Positions 24,204 through 37,300 of a stretch of DNA of 64,000 bases are shown here, piece after piece. Position numbers and translations under genes: made by a program. This DNA comes from Pyrus communis (lineage: Eukaryota; Streptophyta; Magnoliopsida; Rosales; Rosaceae). Where the stretch lies: NCBI RefSeq assembly GCF_963583255.1, contig NC_084806.1, positions 15,542,317 to 15,606,316 on the forward strand, given 5' to 3'. Each line of letters begins with the position of its first letter. Position 1 is the stretch's first letter. The notes beneath the pieces were generated by a model. It did no database searches, had not been told where the DNA came from, and saw only the letters and a program-made list of their open reading frames with translations.

Positions 24204-24458
24204 TGTTGGAAGATTGAAAGATTGGATGCTATTGGAAAAAGCAACTCTTGGTGGGCAAGAGATTGTTTCACATTGCTTTAGCCTACAATTAAGGGATCAT
24301 GTTTCCTTGTTATTGTAAAATAGTTAGTGGCTTTCCAATGAGTAATTTAGGGAGCTGATTGGGGACTGATTGGAGGTTGTCTTTACTCCGTTCCTTTCTC
24401 TATATATGTTCCAACTTGTAAATGATTTACACATGAAATATACATAAAAAATTCAATA
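24204..24458 (+). mobile_element. 3' LTR of the copia element
   Basis: 255 bp, beginning tgttggaagattgaaag right after the polypurine tract aaggaggag (24195-24203). It lacks about 70 bp found in the 5' LTR but has a small local duplication (gattggggactgattgg). Confidence 0.9.
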
Positions 24459-24463
24459 GATTT

Positions 24464-25268
24464 TAACTTTACAATCAAAGATTTATTTACGCTTTAAATA
24501 TCAAGTCATGTAATAAGTACTATAAAATAATAATAAAATTGATATCATCCTCCGATCAGCCTTTTTTTTTTTTTTTTGAAATATTAAGCATTTAAGCAGT
24601 ACTTTAGTGTCCTAACGTAAGTGAAATGTCACGGAAAAGATTTCTGCAAATCTTACCTATGCATGGCACTAACCACGGTTCTTACGCTTTGGTTCTGACA
24701 ACTTTGAATGTCGTAAATACTGAAATATGTTTCTTTTTTCTGGTCAAGAAATTTAAGAGGATACGGACACAAAGCATGGAGGTGGTTTGCTGGAGTAATT
24801 GTCCTTTTGCTCTTAGAATTGAAACAATGGTGGGTACGGATAAGGACACATGGTCCCTGCTATTCAGCTGCGGTGGTGTTGGGTGATCTTTCGTCAGGTA
24901 CTGTTTATATTTAATTTTAAATAAAAAATTTACAATAATTTCTGACCACATAATATACGATGAATGGATGTAATTGAAGGATTTCCAGAATCCTCACAAA
25001 AAGGATCCAAAGAGGATCCTCATTCCTTCTTTAGATTCATTTTGCAATGGCACTACCAGTGAGACCCACAACCGTAAATTAATAATAAATAACAATTAAT
25101 AATAATAATATAGGTAAATTTACCATTGCAATAGCTTCTTCTTATCTGATTTAAAATTTGTTTATCTATGTTTACGTATAATAATAAACATGTTATAAAC
25201 TTTGTATTTAAGTGTGATTGTGTAAATCTTAAATTAGATCTGATACTAGTCATTCTTCCTTATTAGGA
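24464..25268. other. Gene-free stretch
   Basis: No gene. Sequence around 24770-24885 (ggacacatggtccctgctat) resembles 32768-32815 in the CFA-like gene's intron, so it is repeat-derived. A T-run lies at 24561-24577. Confidence 0.4.
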
Positions 25269-27296
25269 CTTGTTGGAGAAGAAGGATTCTTCCCTCCATT
25301 ATTACTATAAATAAAGACATTACATAGGGGGAATAACATATTCTTTACACAACCCTACAAATACATCTCTCTCCCTACTCTCTCTGTTGCGCCTCCTCTC
25401 TCTCCTTGTCAGATTAATATAAGCTACAACACGTTATCAGCACGCTCCTACCGTTGTGCTTAGGAATCTGACATGGAAGTTTTTTACATCAAATCAGTTC
25501 ATCAATATCATCACGCAATCAGGTTTTTCCAAAACAACTGTTTTTATCTCGACAATTTTGCAGCCCTGATAGCATGAACATTCACCATAATGAATGACCC
25601 AACTTTACGTTTTTCAAATTTTAGATTCTACGCTGGAATATTCTTTGGTCCTCACCCGAGCCCATCTGGGCTTGGCTAACGCTCGATCCAAAATACCAGT
25701 CCTTTGGGCTTTGGTGTTTCTCTCAACCCAGTGAAGAGATTTGTTTATTTGGGCTCACATATTGCAGCCCATAACTAGCTGCTTGGCCCGCGAACGACAC
25801 CAGCCCAATTGGGCTTTGGTATTCTCGTGTCCCGCGTTACATTAGAACCGAGTATGCGTGGCTGTTGTGGATTTCCTTCACCGCAGTATACTGGATCCCA
25901 GCCTCTGTGCTGGTGCATCAGTGTACACAATGCACAAGATTGTAGCCCTCTTTTGAGCCTCTACCATCTGAGCATGTGCCTGTAACCCATCTCTGTGCAT
26001 ATTGGCTTATTGCCCTAGCTCGACCCGCTCCAAATCCAACCCATATTTAGGCTTAGACCACGACACCAAATTTTTGAAGCCTACCTGTGTGGGCTTTGGT
26101 CTATTATTTTGGGTCCCGAGTTTAATTGTCCATTTTTTTAGATAATTTGGGTTTTATAATTTTTTCACCCAAACTTTAATTTTGGCCCAACGTCCAAATA
26201 ATTAATTCAATTATAATCATAGGCCCCGAAGACTTACTTGTATATATTTGTTGCATATTTCTGTATATATATATATATATATGTGTGTTTGTTTGCAAGT
26301 ACTATGAACCTGAAGTTCATAAACTTTTCTTGACAAAAACTAATTGAATGGATTTAAGTTTTTCGAACGTTTATGCATGTGACCGGTTCAATTAATTTTA
26401 TTTCTAGGTATGACTAGTGGGAAAGTTAGTTGACTGGTAGATAGTGCAACCACGCACACCGTTTTGTGTGAACACATCTATTTCACTAACTTCATACCCA
26501 AGAATGCACCTCTAACAAACCCTCTTAGGGTCATCCAACCTGATCGAAGGATACGGTAAGGCATGTATAATGTTGTCCAATGGTACAATCTAGACCATTG
26601 ATGAGGCACTTTATTCTCCATGTTCCAGAAGAACGTTATTGAGTTTCAAGGACATTAGAGATAATAATTATCACGCTGAAACCTATGTAGAAAATGGAGT
26701 TGAATTTATGTGCATCACTTCTTATGAATATGTCCAGAGGCGCATTCTAGAGAAGATGGAGCGTATCCCGAGTGGTCTGTATACTACAACATACACCCTA
26801 TAGAGAGCCACTATGTGGCCGGCCCTACCTTTGGGACCGCGCACGAAATTACACTTTGGCATGATCGTTTGGAACACTCTGGACGATACAGCAATGCGCC
26901 GTATCCGTAAATCATTACATGGGCAATCACTAACCCGAAGTTTAGGTTCGTTCAAGGAATCGCATGTCAAACATGCTCCATGGGAATGCTTATTATTATG
27001 ACTTCTTATGGAAAGATTCGTTTGAAGCCTCCTTTTTTTTTTACAAAGGATTCAGGGGGGACATTTGTGGACCGATTCACCCTCCCTGCGAACCATTTAG
27101 TTATTTTATGGTTTTGGTTGACGCTTCCACACGTTGGTCACACGTGTGCTTGTTGTCCACAAGGAACGCTACATTCTCCAAACTATTGGCTTAGATTAAC
27201 AAGCTCAATGCTCACCACCCTGATTATCCAATCAAATATATTCGATTGGATAATGCTGGAGAATTCACATCTAAAACTTTTGAATTTAAATTTTAA
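25269..27296 (+). pseudogene. Degenerate Ty1/copia element, second family
   Basis: The start tgttggagaagaaggattc followed by a TATA-like region (actataaataaagac near 25303) and caacacgttatcagcacg at about 25428 looks like an LTR and following primer site. Downstream, a broken gag-pol can be read: a protease-like LVDSATTHTVL at about 26433, a pre-integrase WPALPLGPRTKLHFGMIVWN and MRRIRKSLHGQ, then integrase GPIHPPCEPFSYFMVLVDAS at about 27070-27140 and IRLDNAGEFTSKTF at about 27240-27285. It ends abruptly at 27296 where another repeat begins. No 3' LTR was found. Confidence 0.75.
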
Positions 27297-27412
27297 GATA
27301 TTATTATTAGCACTCCAAAATTTTCGTTATGCACTCCAAACTTATATCTAACTATTTCGTCCCATTTCCAAACACATGCATGATTTTCTTGAAGAAAGAA
27401 AATTAAACGTAA
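27297..27412. repeat. Dispersed repeat B, copy 1
   Basis: A block of about 115 bp (acttatatctaactatttcg, aaacacatgcatgattttct) is repeated at about 30088-30203. It begins with ttattagcactccaaaa, the same motif that ends the MITE at 53276-53367. Confidence 0.65.
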
Positions 27413-27507
27413 ACCTGTTTATTTTATTTTTTTTATTTTATTTTATATTTTAAATTGTATAATAAATTATTCTTATAAATTTGTGCGCAACGAACCTATA
27501 TTATATC

Positions 27508-28260
27508 TGTAACATCCCACATCGACCAACGGAAAGGGGATGATGTGCCTTATATGTACATGCCCACCTCCATATAGCACGAGGCCTTTTGGGGACTCAC
27601 TATCTTCGGATTCCATCGGAACTTCGAAGTTAAGTGAGTTCGGGCGAAAGCATTCCCAAGATGGATGACTCACTAGGAAGTTCTCATGTGAGATCCTAAA
27701 AACAAAACCGTGAGGGAATGGTAAGCCTAGAGTGGACAATATCGTGCTACGGCAGAGCCGATCTAGGTTGTGACTGAATGGTATCAAAGCCACTCTGCCG
27801 TGTGGTGCAAGTGTGCCGACGAGGACATCGGGCCCCTAAGGGGGGGTGGATTGTAACATCCCACATCGACCAAGTCACATCCCAGACCGGCTCTGCCGTA
27901 GCACGATATTGTCCGCTCTAGGCTTACCATTCCCTCACAGTTTTGTTTCTGGGAACTCACACGAGAACTTCCCAGTGGATCACCCATCCTAGGAATGTTC
28001 TCCCCCGAACTCGCTTAACTTCGGAGTTTTGATGGAATCCGAAGCCAGTGAGTCCCCAAAAGGCCTCGTGCTATATGGAGGTGGGCATGTACGTATAAGG
28101 CACATCACCCCCTCTTCAGCATACTCGCATCACACTACAGAGTGGCTCTGATACCATTTTGTCACATCACAAACCGGCTCCGCCGTAGCACAATATTGTC
28201 CACTTTGGCTCCCGACCACGCCCTCACGGTTTTGTTTCTGGGAATAGGTCTGAGCGGAAC
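27508..28260. mobile_element. Rearranged Cassandra TRIM copies, head-to-head
   Basis: A forward Cassandra copy has an LTR (27508-27775), a mutated primer site tggtatcaaagc (27779-27790), a polypurine end (ctaagggggggtggat) and only the first 22 bp of the second LTR (27852-27873). Joined to it at 27874 is an inverted LTR (27874-28112), then an inverted primer site gctctgatacca (28146-28157) and a second inverted LTR part (28161-28255). Each LTR contains a 5S-rRNA-like core, for example aacttcgaagttaagtgag on the plus strand. Cassandra elements are non-coding terminal-repeat retrotransposons in miniature whose LTRs carry a 5S-type RNA polymerase III promoter. Confidence 0.85.
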
Positions 28261-28299
28261 AAGTCCGGGCGCCAAACAAAGGAAGCAGGAATTTTATTT

Positions 28300-29512
28300 T
28301 TTTTATTTTTTTTAAGACTTCGTGCAACCAATTCTTTGTTATGTAACAAAACCCTAAAAATTGGGAGGGCGGACACCAAAAACGGGGCACATGAAATTTT
28401 TTTTTTTAAAAAAAAAAATTAAGACTTTGCACGACCAATATTTCGTCAAGTAAAGTCTTTTCCTTCGTCACGCAAAGTGATATGGTTTTTAAAACCAAAA
28501 TAACTCCTCCACAATTTTCTCAATGTCTCTCTCTATTCTTTTACCTCTCTTTATTTCCCTCTCCCCAAATCCGACCCTTTCTCTCTCACACTTACTCCTC
28601 TCACTCAATCTCTCATCTCTCTCTGCTTTTTCTATCTCTCACTCTCACTCACTCTCTCATCTCTCTCTCACTATCTTCTCTAACTCTCTCACACTCACTC
28701 CTCTCTCCCTTTCTCACTCACTCTCAATCTTGCCAAAAGGTATTTTCTCCCGAAATTTTAATTTATTTTTTCATTAATATGTGTTTTTGGAGTTAGTTTT
28801 GGGTTTGGGGTGGGATTTGGGGTTGCCAATTTTAGGGGAGATTATGCCGATTTTTTGGTATTATTTTATGTTTGTTTTTGGTTATTTGACCATGTTTGTT
28901 TTTTCATAGGAAATCGTGGGACTTTGAAGGCGAAAGTTGAGGATTTGGAAGCAATCGGACCATATCCCTCGCCACTACCACCACAATAGACTTGTATTAG
29001 GCTTTTATTATTGTACTTTATTAATTTATGAGTACATTTTAAATATTATATATATATATATATATATTAGATAATTTGATCACTATTTTTCATATGTAGT
29101 TTTATTTTGATATGTCAATTTAAATTAAAGTAATTAAAAAATAAAGTCACACAATTAATTAAATTAAAAAGTAAAAGTTTGAAAAATCTTGCGCTACCAA
29201 ATGTTTCTTCGTGCAAACAATTAATATAATTAAATTAAAATAAGAGAAATAATTAAGAAAAAGTCAAAAACCTTGTGTGACAAAATATTTAGTCATGCAA
29301 AATATTAAATTAATTTAATTAAATTAAAAAATTAAAAACCAAAAAAACTTTGCTCAACGAAGATTAATTTTCATCACACAAACCCTATCTTCACGAGCTT
29401 TGCACGATGAATCATGCACGACCAAAATTTCGTCACGCAAGGTTTTGAGTGACGAAATCATACTTTGCATAACAAACTTATTTCATCGCCCAAAGTGTTT
29501 TTTGTAGTAGTG
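28300..29512. mobile_element. CACTA-like non-autonomous element, right end visible
   Basis: The right end is tttttgtagtagtg (inverse CACTACTACAAAAA), ending at 29512 and followed by taa, as expected for a CACTA element. Subterminal motifs such as cgtcacgcaa, acgaccaaaatttcgtc and their inverses repeat at both sides (about 28315-28470 and 29170-29490). The interior has a CT-rich stretch (28560-28735) and a few codon-like segments (gaagttgag..accacaatag). The left CACTA end is missing; the Cassandra rearrangement is next to it. The Ser/Leu-rich reading frames in the CT-rich stretch are low-complexity artefacts. Confidence 0.65.
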
Positions 29513-30087
29513 TAAATATAAATCAAAAAATAGAAAGCCTCAGATCAAGGCTAAAGTGTATATCTTAAACTAAAACTAAACTGTACATAGTGCATAATAT
29601 ACTTGTAAAGAATGGAGAAAAGTAAAGTAGGGGGAGAGAAGTCATAAAACAACAAAGTAGAACCAGAGAAGTGAAAAAAATAGTGGGGTTATGCATACGG
29701 CCTTTTTGAAAAAATGTCTTATTTATATAAAAATAATAATTAAAAAATAATATAAAATAAAAGAGGTTCGGTTTGGTTCCTCCAGTTCCTAATATTTCCA
29801 AACCGAAATCGAAACTGATTTGAGATGGTTCGGTTCGATTTTTGTTTCGATTTTGACTTTTTCGGTCAATGCTTTTTTTTTACAGGTTTTTATTTTGTCA
29901 TGGTTCGGCGGTTTTTATGCCCACAAAATCAAAAAGCCACAATGGGTTGGATGCAAACATAAATTATAACGAAAATTCTTGAAGGAGTTTAAAATCATAC
30001 ATTGAGGATAAGGATGACCAACTATAGCGGAACCGGTTTAAACTAATACTTAATAATTTCTAATGAATTTAAATTTTTAAAAATTAT
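29513..30087. other. Gene-free stretch
   Basis: No gene. 29765-29930 has the phrase 'ttcggtttggtt' and 'atggttcggttcg', low-complexity sequence of a common dispersed type. Confidence 0.35.
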
Positions 30088-30203
30088 TATTTGCACTTCA
30101 AAATTTTCATTATACACTTCAAACTTATATCTAACTATTTCATCCCATTTCCAAACACATGCATGATTTTCTTGAAGGAAGAAAATTAAACGTAAAACGT
30201 TTG
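30088..30203. repeat. Dispersed repeat B, copy 2
   Basis: Same block as 27297-27412: acttatatctaactatttca followed by aaacacatgcatgattttct and gaaaattaaacgtaaa, with about 10% differences. Confidence 0.65.
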
Positions 30204-31127
30204 ATTGGGGAGAGGCCGATTTGGATTAGGACTTGTACATATGGTGTCTAATTGACCAAATTTCATGGAAACTTGGCAAAAACCTAGCTACCAAAATGTG
30301 CGGACGGTAACAAATTATTTAGAATCTTTATGGCTTTGAGACAACTACGACTGTCCATGCTCCATCTTTTTGAAAATTATATCTTAAGAACTTGTTTATT
30401 CCATTAATATTATTCTCTAATACACGCACACAAAATGTTCTGATTCCTTGTTAGTTGCAGATGCAATATTTGTGAAGTAATGAGATGATGGAGTAATTAG
30501 TTAATTTAATAAATAGTCCTAACACTCTAAATAATTAATTATCTCATCGCAAGTATAAATGGACCAGCATAGCGCATTGTCAGTATTATGTGGACCTAGA
30601 CCTTACTTGGCTTATCTGTTTACTGTTTTTTTCTGGGACTGAGGATGAGAGGGTAAGGTTGCAAACTTAACGGTGACCTTTCTGCTTCCATCTTATCAGT
30701 TTCAAAAACTCGGAAGCTCTTAACATTGTGGTAACATTTACTGTTTTAAACTTCTCTTCCTCACGGGATTCTAGTGAACTAGTTTAATGACATTGCTGTC
30801 AAAATTTTCCCATCAGTACGAAGTGTTTACATTTGAGGAAAAATGGTGGAATTTATGTATTTTGAGTCCATGAAAATGATAGCATTGGAAGGTTAATGTG
30901 GGTGAATTTAGGTCTTTCATTCAAGTTCTTTTTTATTCATGGAAGTGATTTCTACTCGTATATGTTTTTGTGCAGAAGATAAAAAGGAGTGCGGGAATCG
31001 TTTTCTTATTTTTTTTCGTGCTCAAGTTTACAAATTTTCTCTTTGCTTCTTTAAAGCAGCTTCGCATTTTTTCTGGGTTAATTTTTTCCGCAGGAGGATT
31101 ATTTGAAGTGAAAAACTGAGTGAAAAG
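30204..31127 (+). promoter_or_regulatory. Upstream region of the CFA-synthase-like gene
   Basis: This is the interval expected to contain the promoter and 5' untranslated region of the gene starting at 31128. I see no unambiguous TATA box. A pyrimidine-rich leader (ctttgcttctttaaag and tttttccgcagg) precedes the start codon. The gggttaattttttccgcagg segment may be the end of a 5'-UTR intron. Confidence 0.35.
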
Positions 31128-31344
31128 ATGAGAGTGGCAGTGATTGGTGCTGGGATTAGTGGGTTGGTGTCTGCCTATGTTCTTGCAAAGGAAGGGGTGG
31201 AAGTGGTGCTGTATGAGAAGGATGACTACTTGGGCGGCCATGCCAGGACTGTCACATTTGATGGTGTTGATTTGGACCTCGGTTTCATGGTCTTCAATCG
31301 TGTAAGTATTTTCTTGTTCTCTGAAATTTGCTTTTGAAAATTAG

Positions 31345-31390
<46 letters not shown>

Positions 31391-34300
31391 CTCTTGCTTG
31401 GTAAGTAGTCAAATCTTAAGCTAAGATTAATCCTCCGACTTGTTTGAGTTCAAATTCGAACTTATGTTCTGTAAACAAACTTGCTTCACAATGTTTAAAA
31501 GGTTTATCGGCACTTCTGTACTACAAGACCACTCCAACCTATTGGGATCAAGCTTTAAAATTTAAGCCATAAAATTTTAAGACGTACCTCAGAAATTGTT
31601 TTTCTCCTCCAATCCTTATGGTTTAAAATTTTAGGCCGAGATTATTAAATAATAATTGTAGCATAATTTTTATTTTTCGCTAATTTTTTTAAAAATCAAA
31701 TTTGTGTAGATTATCCTAATTTATTTTTCTAAACATTTTAATCTAAAAATATTTAAATTTCAATAAGTAATTGAAAATCATACAAATACATAACTATTTA
31801 TAACGTTTTAAGTTAAATTTGATTTAAATAATTATCTTAAATTATTTTAGACGTTAGATTTAATTTTGAGCCATCAAATCTTTTTTTTTTTTACTATTAG
31901 ATTTGATCTCATTTGATCATAGCCATTAGATTACAAGTAAAAAACAAAAATAAAAAAGTTTTGATATTTAACAAATTGGTGGGTCCATAATAATTTAAGC
32001 CAGCTTAAATCCTTGGGAGAATTTAGCCCAGAGATATATTTTCTCTCCAGAATTTATTTTAGCCCAATGGTTGGAGATGGTTTGGAAGGTTTTAAAGTCT
32101 ATATTTTAAGTTTTATCTCATAAGTTAGATATGATCTAAATGAGTAGGGCATATAAATTTTTTGGATCGCCAATGACATTTCACAAAATGTAATTTCAAA
32201 GTAAAACAATAAAATTAGTTAATTTAGTTTAGTTCATCAATTTATTTAAAGCTATTATTGACACTAAAAAAAATCAACTTGTACTTACCCAGTAAAATAG
32301 ATTTAAAAAAAAAAAATCAAAAGGTTAACGATTAAATAATTATTAAGTTCGTTTTGCAATTTTTTTTTTTTTTTTTAGTGAAAGTAAATCAATTTAGTTT
32401 GGAATGTCAATAAAAAGGTCTCCAGAAATGCTAGCTAAAAAAATTAGACTGATTAATAATTAGACACTGATGAAACCCAAAAGAAAAATTATGAGGTGAT
32501 GTAATTTTAGTTCTTGTATGTATACAGTTTGGAAAATCTCTCGACGACGAACAGAGGTGTTCGGAATATTTGTACTCTGTGTTTCTGGTTGTTTACCAAT
32601 TTCTTGGTGTGTATTAATGTTTTCAGCTTTAATGATCTATCGATTTCAATCATGGGAGTTGGTAAGGACACATGGTGAAATAGTGAAATTATTTATGTCT
32701 TTTTTTTTTTTTTTTTTTGGGTGAATAAGTTAAGAGGAAATTATAGACACAGCATGGGAGTTGGTAAGGACACATGGTCCCCGCTATTCAGTGGCGGTGC
32801 TGGTGGTGGGTGGTACCCCTTCTTTTAAAAGTAAACTAATGAAAAATATTTAAAAACTTTGAGTTTTAATGATAAGGACAAAAAAAAGGATAAAGTGAAT
32901 AGTATCAAGATTGACTTTTTAGTATAAAAATATGATTTTTCGTTAAAGTAAACAATAAAACTCCCTACTTTTAAACTTGCAAATGAGGCAAAGTAGCTCG
33001 AGTATTGCGGGACCGACGTAAAACTGTCATTGCAATCAACCTAGCTCCGTGTAGACCGAGCTAATGTAGCGTTTGGCAACTAAGAAAGCTATGAGGTGAT
33101 AAGTGCCATTTAGCTTAACCTATACGACTAATCAGGGGCGGCCCAGGCCCAATGCAGGCAAGACGACTATCCGGGGTCCAAAAAAATGAGAGCACCAAAA
33201 TTATTAGAATGGTATATTTATATATGTTTTCATAAAAGTATAAATTTATAAAATTTGGTTCAATGACACAGAAATTTAACTAGTAAGTGGTGGATTTCTC
33301 ATTTGAAAATAATGAGGAGGTCTTGGGTTCAGCACACCACTTGTGCTTATTTACTTTCCAATTTTTACAAATTTCTTTTCCTAAGAGTATAAATTTATAA
33401 AATTTGGTTAAAGAATTAAGAAGTTTAATTAGAAGCAATGGTTTTTGTTGTTTAAGATTGACGAGAGATCCTAAGTTCGAAATGCTACGTGCATGTTTAT
33501 TCTTTTCAATTTTTACAAATTTTTGTTTGATTGTTAATTTATTTTTAGTTATTAGCTAGTAGTTATGTGGGTTGTTATTTTTAAATATTTGTTTCAATTC
33601 AAGTCTAATCTTCAACAATGAGTAATACGTAGAACAAATTTTTAGAGCAAATTTGCAAATTATATGATGTGTCATCAAAAGGTTTAATTTAGTGACTATT
33701 CATTACTAATACATATCATTTAAAGACTCGAAAACATCATTATTTTTTTAGTCCCATATTGACAAGGTTGGTAAATAAGAAAAAATGTCTCACGATTTAT
33801 ACAAAAATACTTTCAAAGTTCAGAAGGAAAACAAAAGTCATCATCTATCTACTTGTAGGCCCGGAGTTTTTTTGTTTCCTTCTCTCAATACAGAATAAAT
33901 TAGTTTTTCTGTGTTTCTAAATTATTGAATTTGAAATGTTTTTCTAAGTATAATTTTATTGATGTCTTACGTGTGAAAATAAATAAATTTCTTATATAAA
34001 GTTAAGGCATTTTTTTTGGCGTCGCCCTAGGCTTCAAAAATCTTTGGACCGGCCCTGCAATTAATGGTAATGGAAAATAACTTTGAATGTAGAAAAAAAA
34101 TGCACAATAAGGAGCTAAATGATTAATATGGTCGCTTGTGCATTTTATATCCTTTCATTTTGTTACCTAACAATTAATATTAATTTAATTTTAAGATATG
34201 ATATTGTCCACAACTTAGTCAATAGATCTAATACCTTGGCGTTTAGTCAGGCCAACGTTGGGTTTCATGTTAAAAGGTTTTGGTGCTATTAGTAGCAGAA

Positions 34301-37300
34301 CAATAACTTGTAGATTACTAAGAATTTCTCATATCATATATTGTTCTAAATCCTTGACTTGTATCAAGCCATACAACAACATTAGCTATGTAACGTGTTA
34401 AAACTAGAGCATTTAACTCAAAATCAATTGAAAATAATACAGACGTCAAGGAGCTTATATGGTATGATGCAAGGCTTAGAATTTCTGATGTGTGACTGTA
34501 TATTCCTGTATATTTGAAAACTGGACTGCAGGTAACTTATCCAAATATGATGGAGTTCTTTGAGAGCCTTGGGGTTGATATGGAGACATCTGACATGTCC
34601 TTCTCAGCGAGCTTAGACAATGGACGGGGGTGTGAATGGGGCAGCAGAAATGGTTTGTCGGGCTTGTTTGCACAAAAGACCAACTTGATCAATCCATACT
34701 TCTGGCAAATGCTTCGAGAAATAACAAAGTTTAAACATGATGCAATCAAGTAAGTAACAACTAAATGGTCATCTGTCACCGTCATGTTATAATTTATATA
34801 TTAGGGTAATTTTCTCGCAGTAGAATATGTTTATCCTGTCATATACATTGTGAATCTAATATACACGTTTAGATAATGACAAGTATCACTAATGATCTAA
34901 ATTCAGAGTTTAACGGCATAAGTATCTCAGGCAAGTGGAAAAAGAAAAAAAAAAGATTGTTTTATTGCAGTTACATCTAAATGATGAAATATGATTTTGA
35001 TGCTTTTTGTTGCAGTTATCTTGGGGAGCTTGAGAACAACCCGGACATTGATCGCAGTGAAACCTTGGGGCAGTTTATCAAGTCACGTGGCTACTCTGAA
35101 TTGTTTCAGAAGGCTTATCTTGTGAGACTACTACTTAAGCAATTTGAGCCTTTCGGTTCACTTTTTTCGAAAAATTATTTTGCAGTACTGAAATATAGTT
35201 ACATGGTAAAATACCAGTATACGACGTGATTGATCATATCTTCATTTTACAGTACAATATCAATAAATATCTACTTATATTTACCATAACAATCAATCAT
35301 GTTTATCGTATTTCACTACCACACAGACGTTGCCCATGCCTTTTGAACTTAAAAAGCGAAAGAAATTACTTGCATGTGTGAGTTAAGTTTATTCAGTTAC
35401 TTGATGGGCATTGCAATGGCAATGACATTCATTATTGTAAGTGCAGGTTCCAGTATGTGGGTCAATCTGGTCTTGTCCTTCAGAAGGAGTTATGAGCTTC
35501 TCAGCCTTCTGTGTTCTTTCATTTTGTCGCAATCATCATCTACTTCAGGTACATTCATATATTTCTCCCCTTCAGTTAACCCCAAAAGACTATTTTAAAA
35601 TGTAGCATAACATATGAACTCTTTTAGAAACTAGTGGTTTTCTCTTTCGATGTCGGAAGAGGTTTTAGGTTCAAATCCCCTCTCAACAAGTGACAAGAAA
35701 AAGTATCTCCTATGATAACATGGTTTAGCTAGAATGTGAGGTCTAAATCAAAACCAATCTGAGTCGGTAGCACTATGTCTAGTGATATTTGCCTTTACTT
35801 GTAAGTGAAGGGTCTTAGGTTCGACTCACATGAATAGCAAGTTAGGAACCTAACTAAGTACTTACTCTTTTGGCTTTGCCCTGGTTTATTTGTAGCTATT
35901 TGGGCGTCCACAGTGGCTTACTGTCAGATGGCGTTCACATTGTTATGTGAAGAAGGTGCTAATTTGTTGCTTCTGGGAATAACCTATATACATTGTTTGC
36001 CTTATTTCCATAGTTTTAGGGTTCTAATTTAAAGTAATTTGGATTACATTTCAGGTCAGAGAAGTTCTGGAGAGTAAAGGCTGTCACATAAGAACTAGCT
36101 CTGAAGTACATAGGGTTTCCACATCTGATGAGGGTCGGTAGTGACATTGATAGTTGAGACTCCATTTTCTTCCTTATATATGAACTTGTTTCTCATGTGA
36201 TGACTCATTTGTTGGCTTGATATACATTGTTGCCCCATTCCCTTGACGGGTTTAGCTTTTGGGGCTAGCCGTTGCTCTACATAATAACATAATCAGGAAT
36301 CAGGGGCAACCAGATTCCTCCTGCGGAATTAAGATTTCTCTTTCTATACATTGTCGGAGGGTATACAATTCAAACACTTTAATTGCACTATCCAACTTCG
36401 TGTCTGTTTGTTTCCATTTCTTGATTTGATCCTGTATGAGTTCTTGCAGTACTACAATTTTTCTTGGTTTAACTTGTTAGTAGAACTTGGCATGGCTTAT
36501 TTTTGTGTGGATTTCTTAAAACTTAAGTATTAACATAGTTTATATGAGATATATCAGGTTGCACTGTAATCTCTGGTGATGGTTTGGAGGAAGTATTCAA
36601 TGGATGCATAATGGCTGTCCACGCTCCTGATGCCGTGAGAATTCTAGGCGACCAGGCCACATCAGATGAGTTGAGAGTTCTTGGTGCTTTCCAATATGTG
36701 TACAGGTACACTTTGTTTCCCCCCACTGAATTATCATTTGCAGTGACAATTAATTTCAGTTTCCAAGTGACTATCCTGATAACTATTGGATAATTGTCAT
36801 TCTGCTGGAGGATGGCAATTGCTGCTCCTGGAGCTAATTCACTCAATACACTATCATTGTTGAACTCTCTATTGGCAGTGACATTTTTCTGCATCGTGAC
36901 AAAAATTTAATGCCCCGCAACCCAGCAGCATGGAGTGCGTGGAATTTTCTCGGAAGTAATGGCAACAAAGTTTGTTTGACATACTGGCTCAATGTGCTCC
37001 AGGTAAAATAGTGTGTTAGACTTAACATTAGAAACATGGACTCTGATCTAATATGTTCTATATTGTTCCTTGTGTGGTTAAGATTTGGAGGAAGTTGTGG
37101 AACTCGAAAAAATTGATCACTTTGCTGTTCAACGATTTAACCAGTCCGTGGAATTTCGGAATGTGCAGAACATTGATGAAACCGGTCTTCCATTTCTTGT
37201 GACCCTGAATCCAGAACACACACCAAAACATACCTTGCTTAAGTGGTCGACAAGCCATCCAGTCCCATCTGTTGCTGCATCAAAGGCTTCGCTTGAGCTT

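Larger units (their letters stand above)
9205..24458 (+). mobile_element. Ty1/copia element, split by a nested gypsy element
   Basis: The two LTRs (9205-9527 and 24204-24458) flank gag-pol in the canonical copia order: gag, protease, integrase, reverse transcriptase, RNase H. Subtracting the nested gypsy insertion (9803-20181 plus one 5-bp duplication) leaves about 4.9 kb, a normal copia length. The target-site duplication is gattc (9200-9204) versus gattt (24459-24463). The element is dead: the gag N-terminus is frameshifted and there are in-frame stops in the protease-integrase interval and reverse transcriptase. The LTRs also differ by indels, so the insertion is old. Confidence 0.9.

Noticed and set aside
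28482..28796. Ser/Leu-rich frames
   Set aside because: They read through a CT-rich low-complexity run in the CACTA-like element.
35640..35860. Two B-box-like ggttc phrases in intron 4 of the CFA-like gene
   Set aside because: No matching box A at the proper spacing and no dispersed copy in the window; too weak to call a SINE or tRNA.
37085..37168. Possible 5' extension of exon 9 of the CFA-like gene (continuous frame upstream)
   Set aside because: The sequence between 37085 and 37168 is intron; the homologous protein continues LQ-NIDETGLPF, which fits the acceptor at 37168 exactly.
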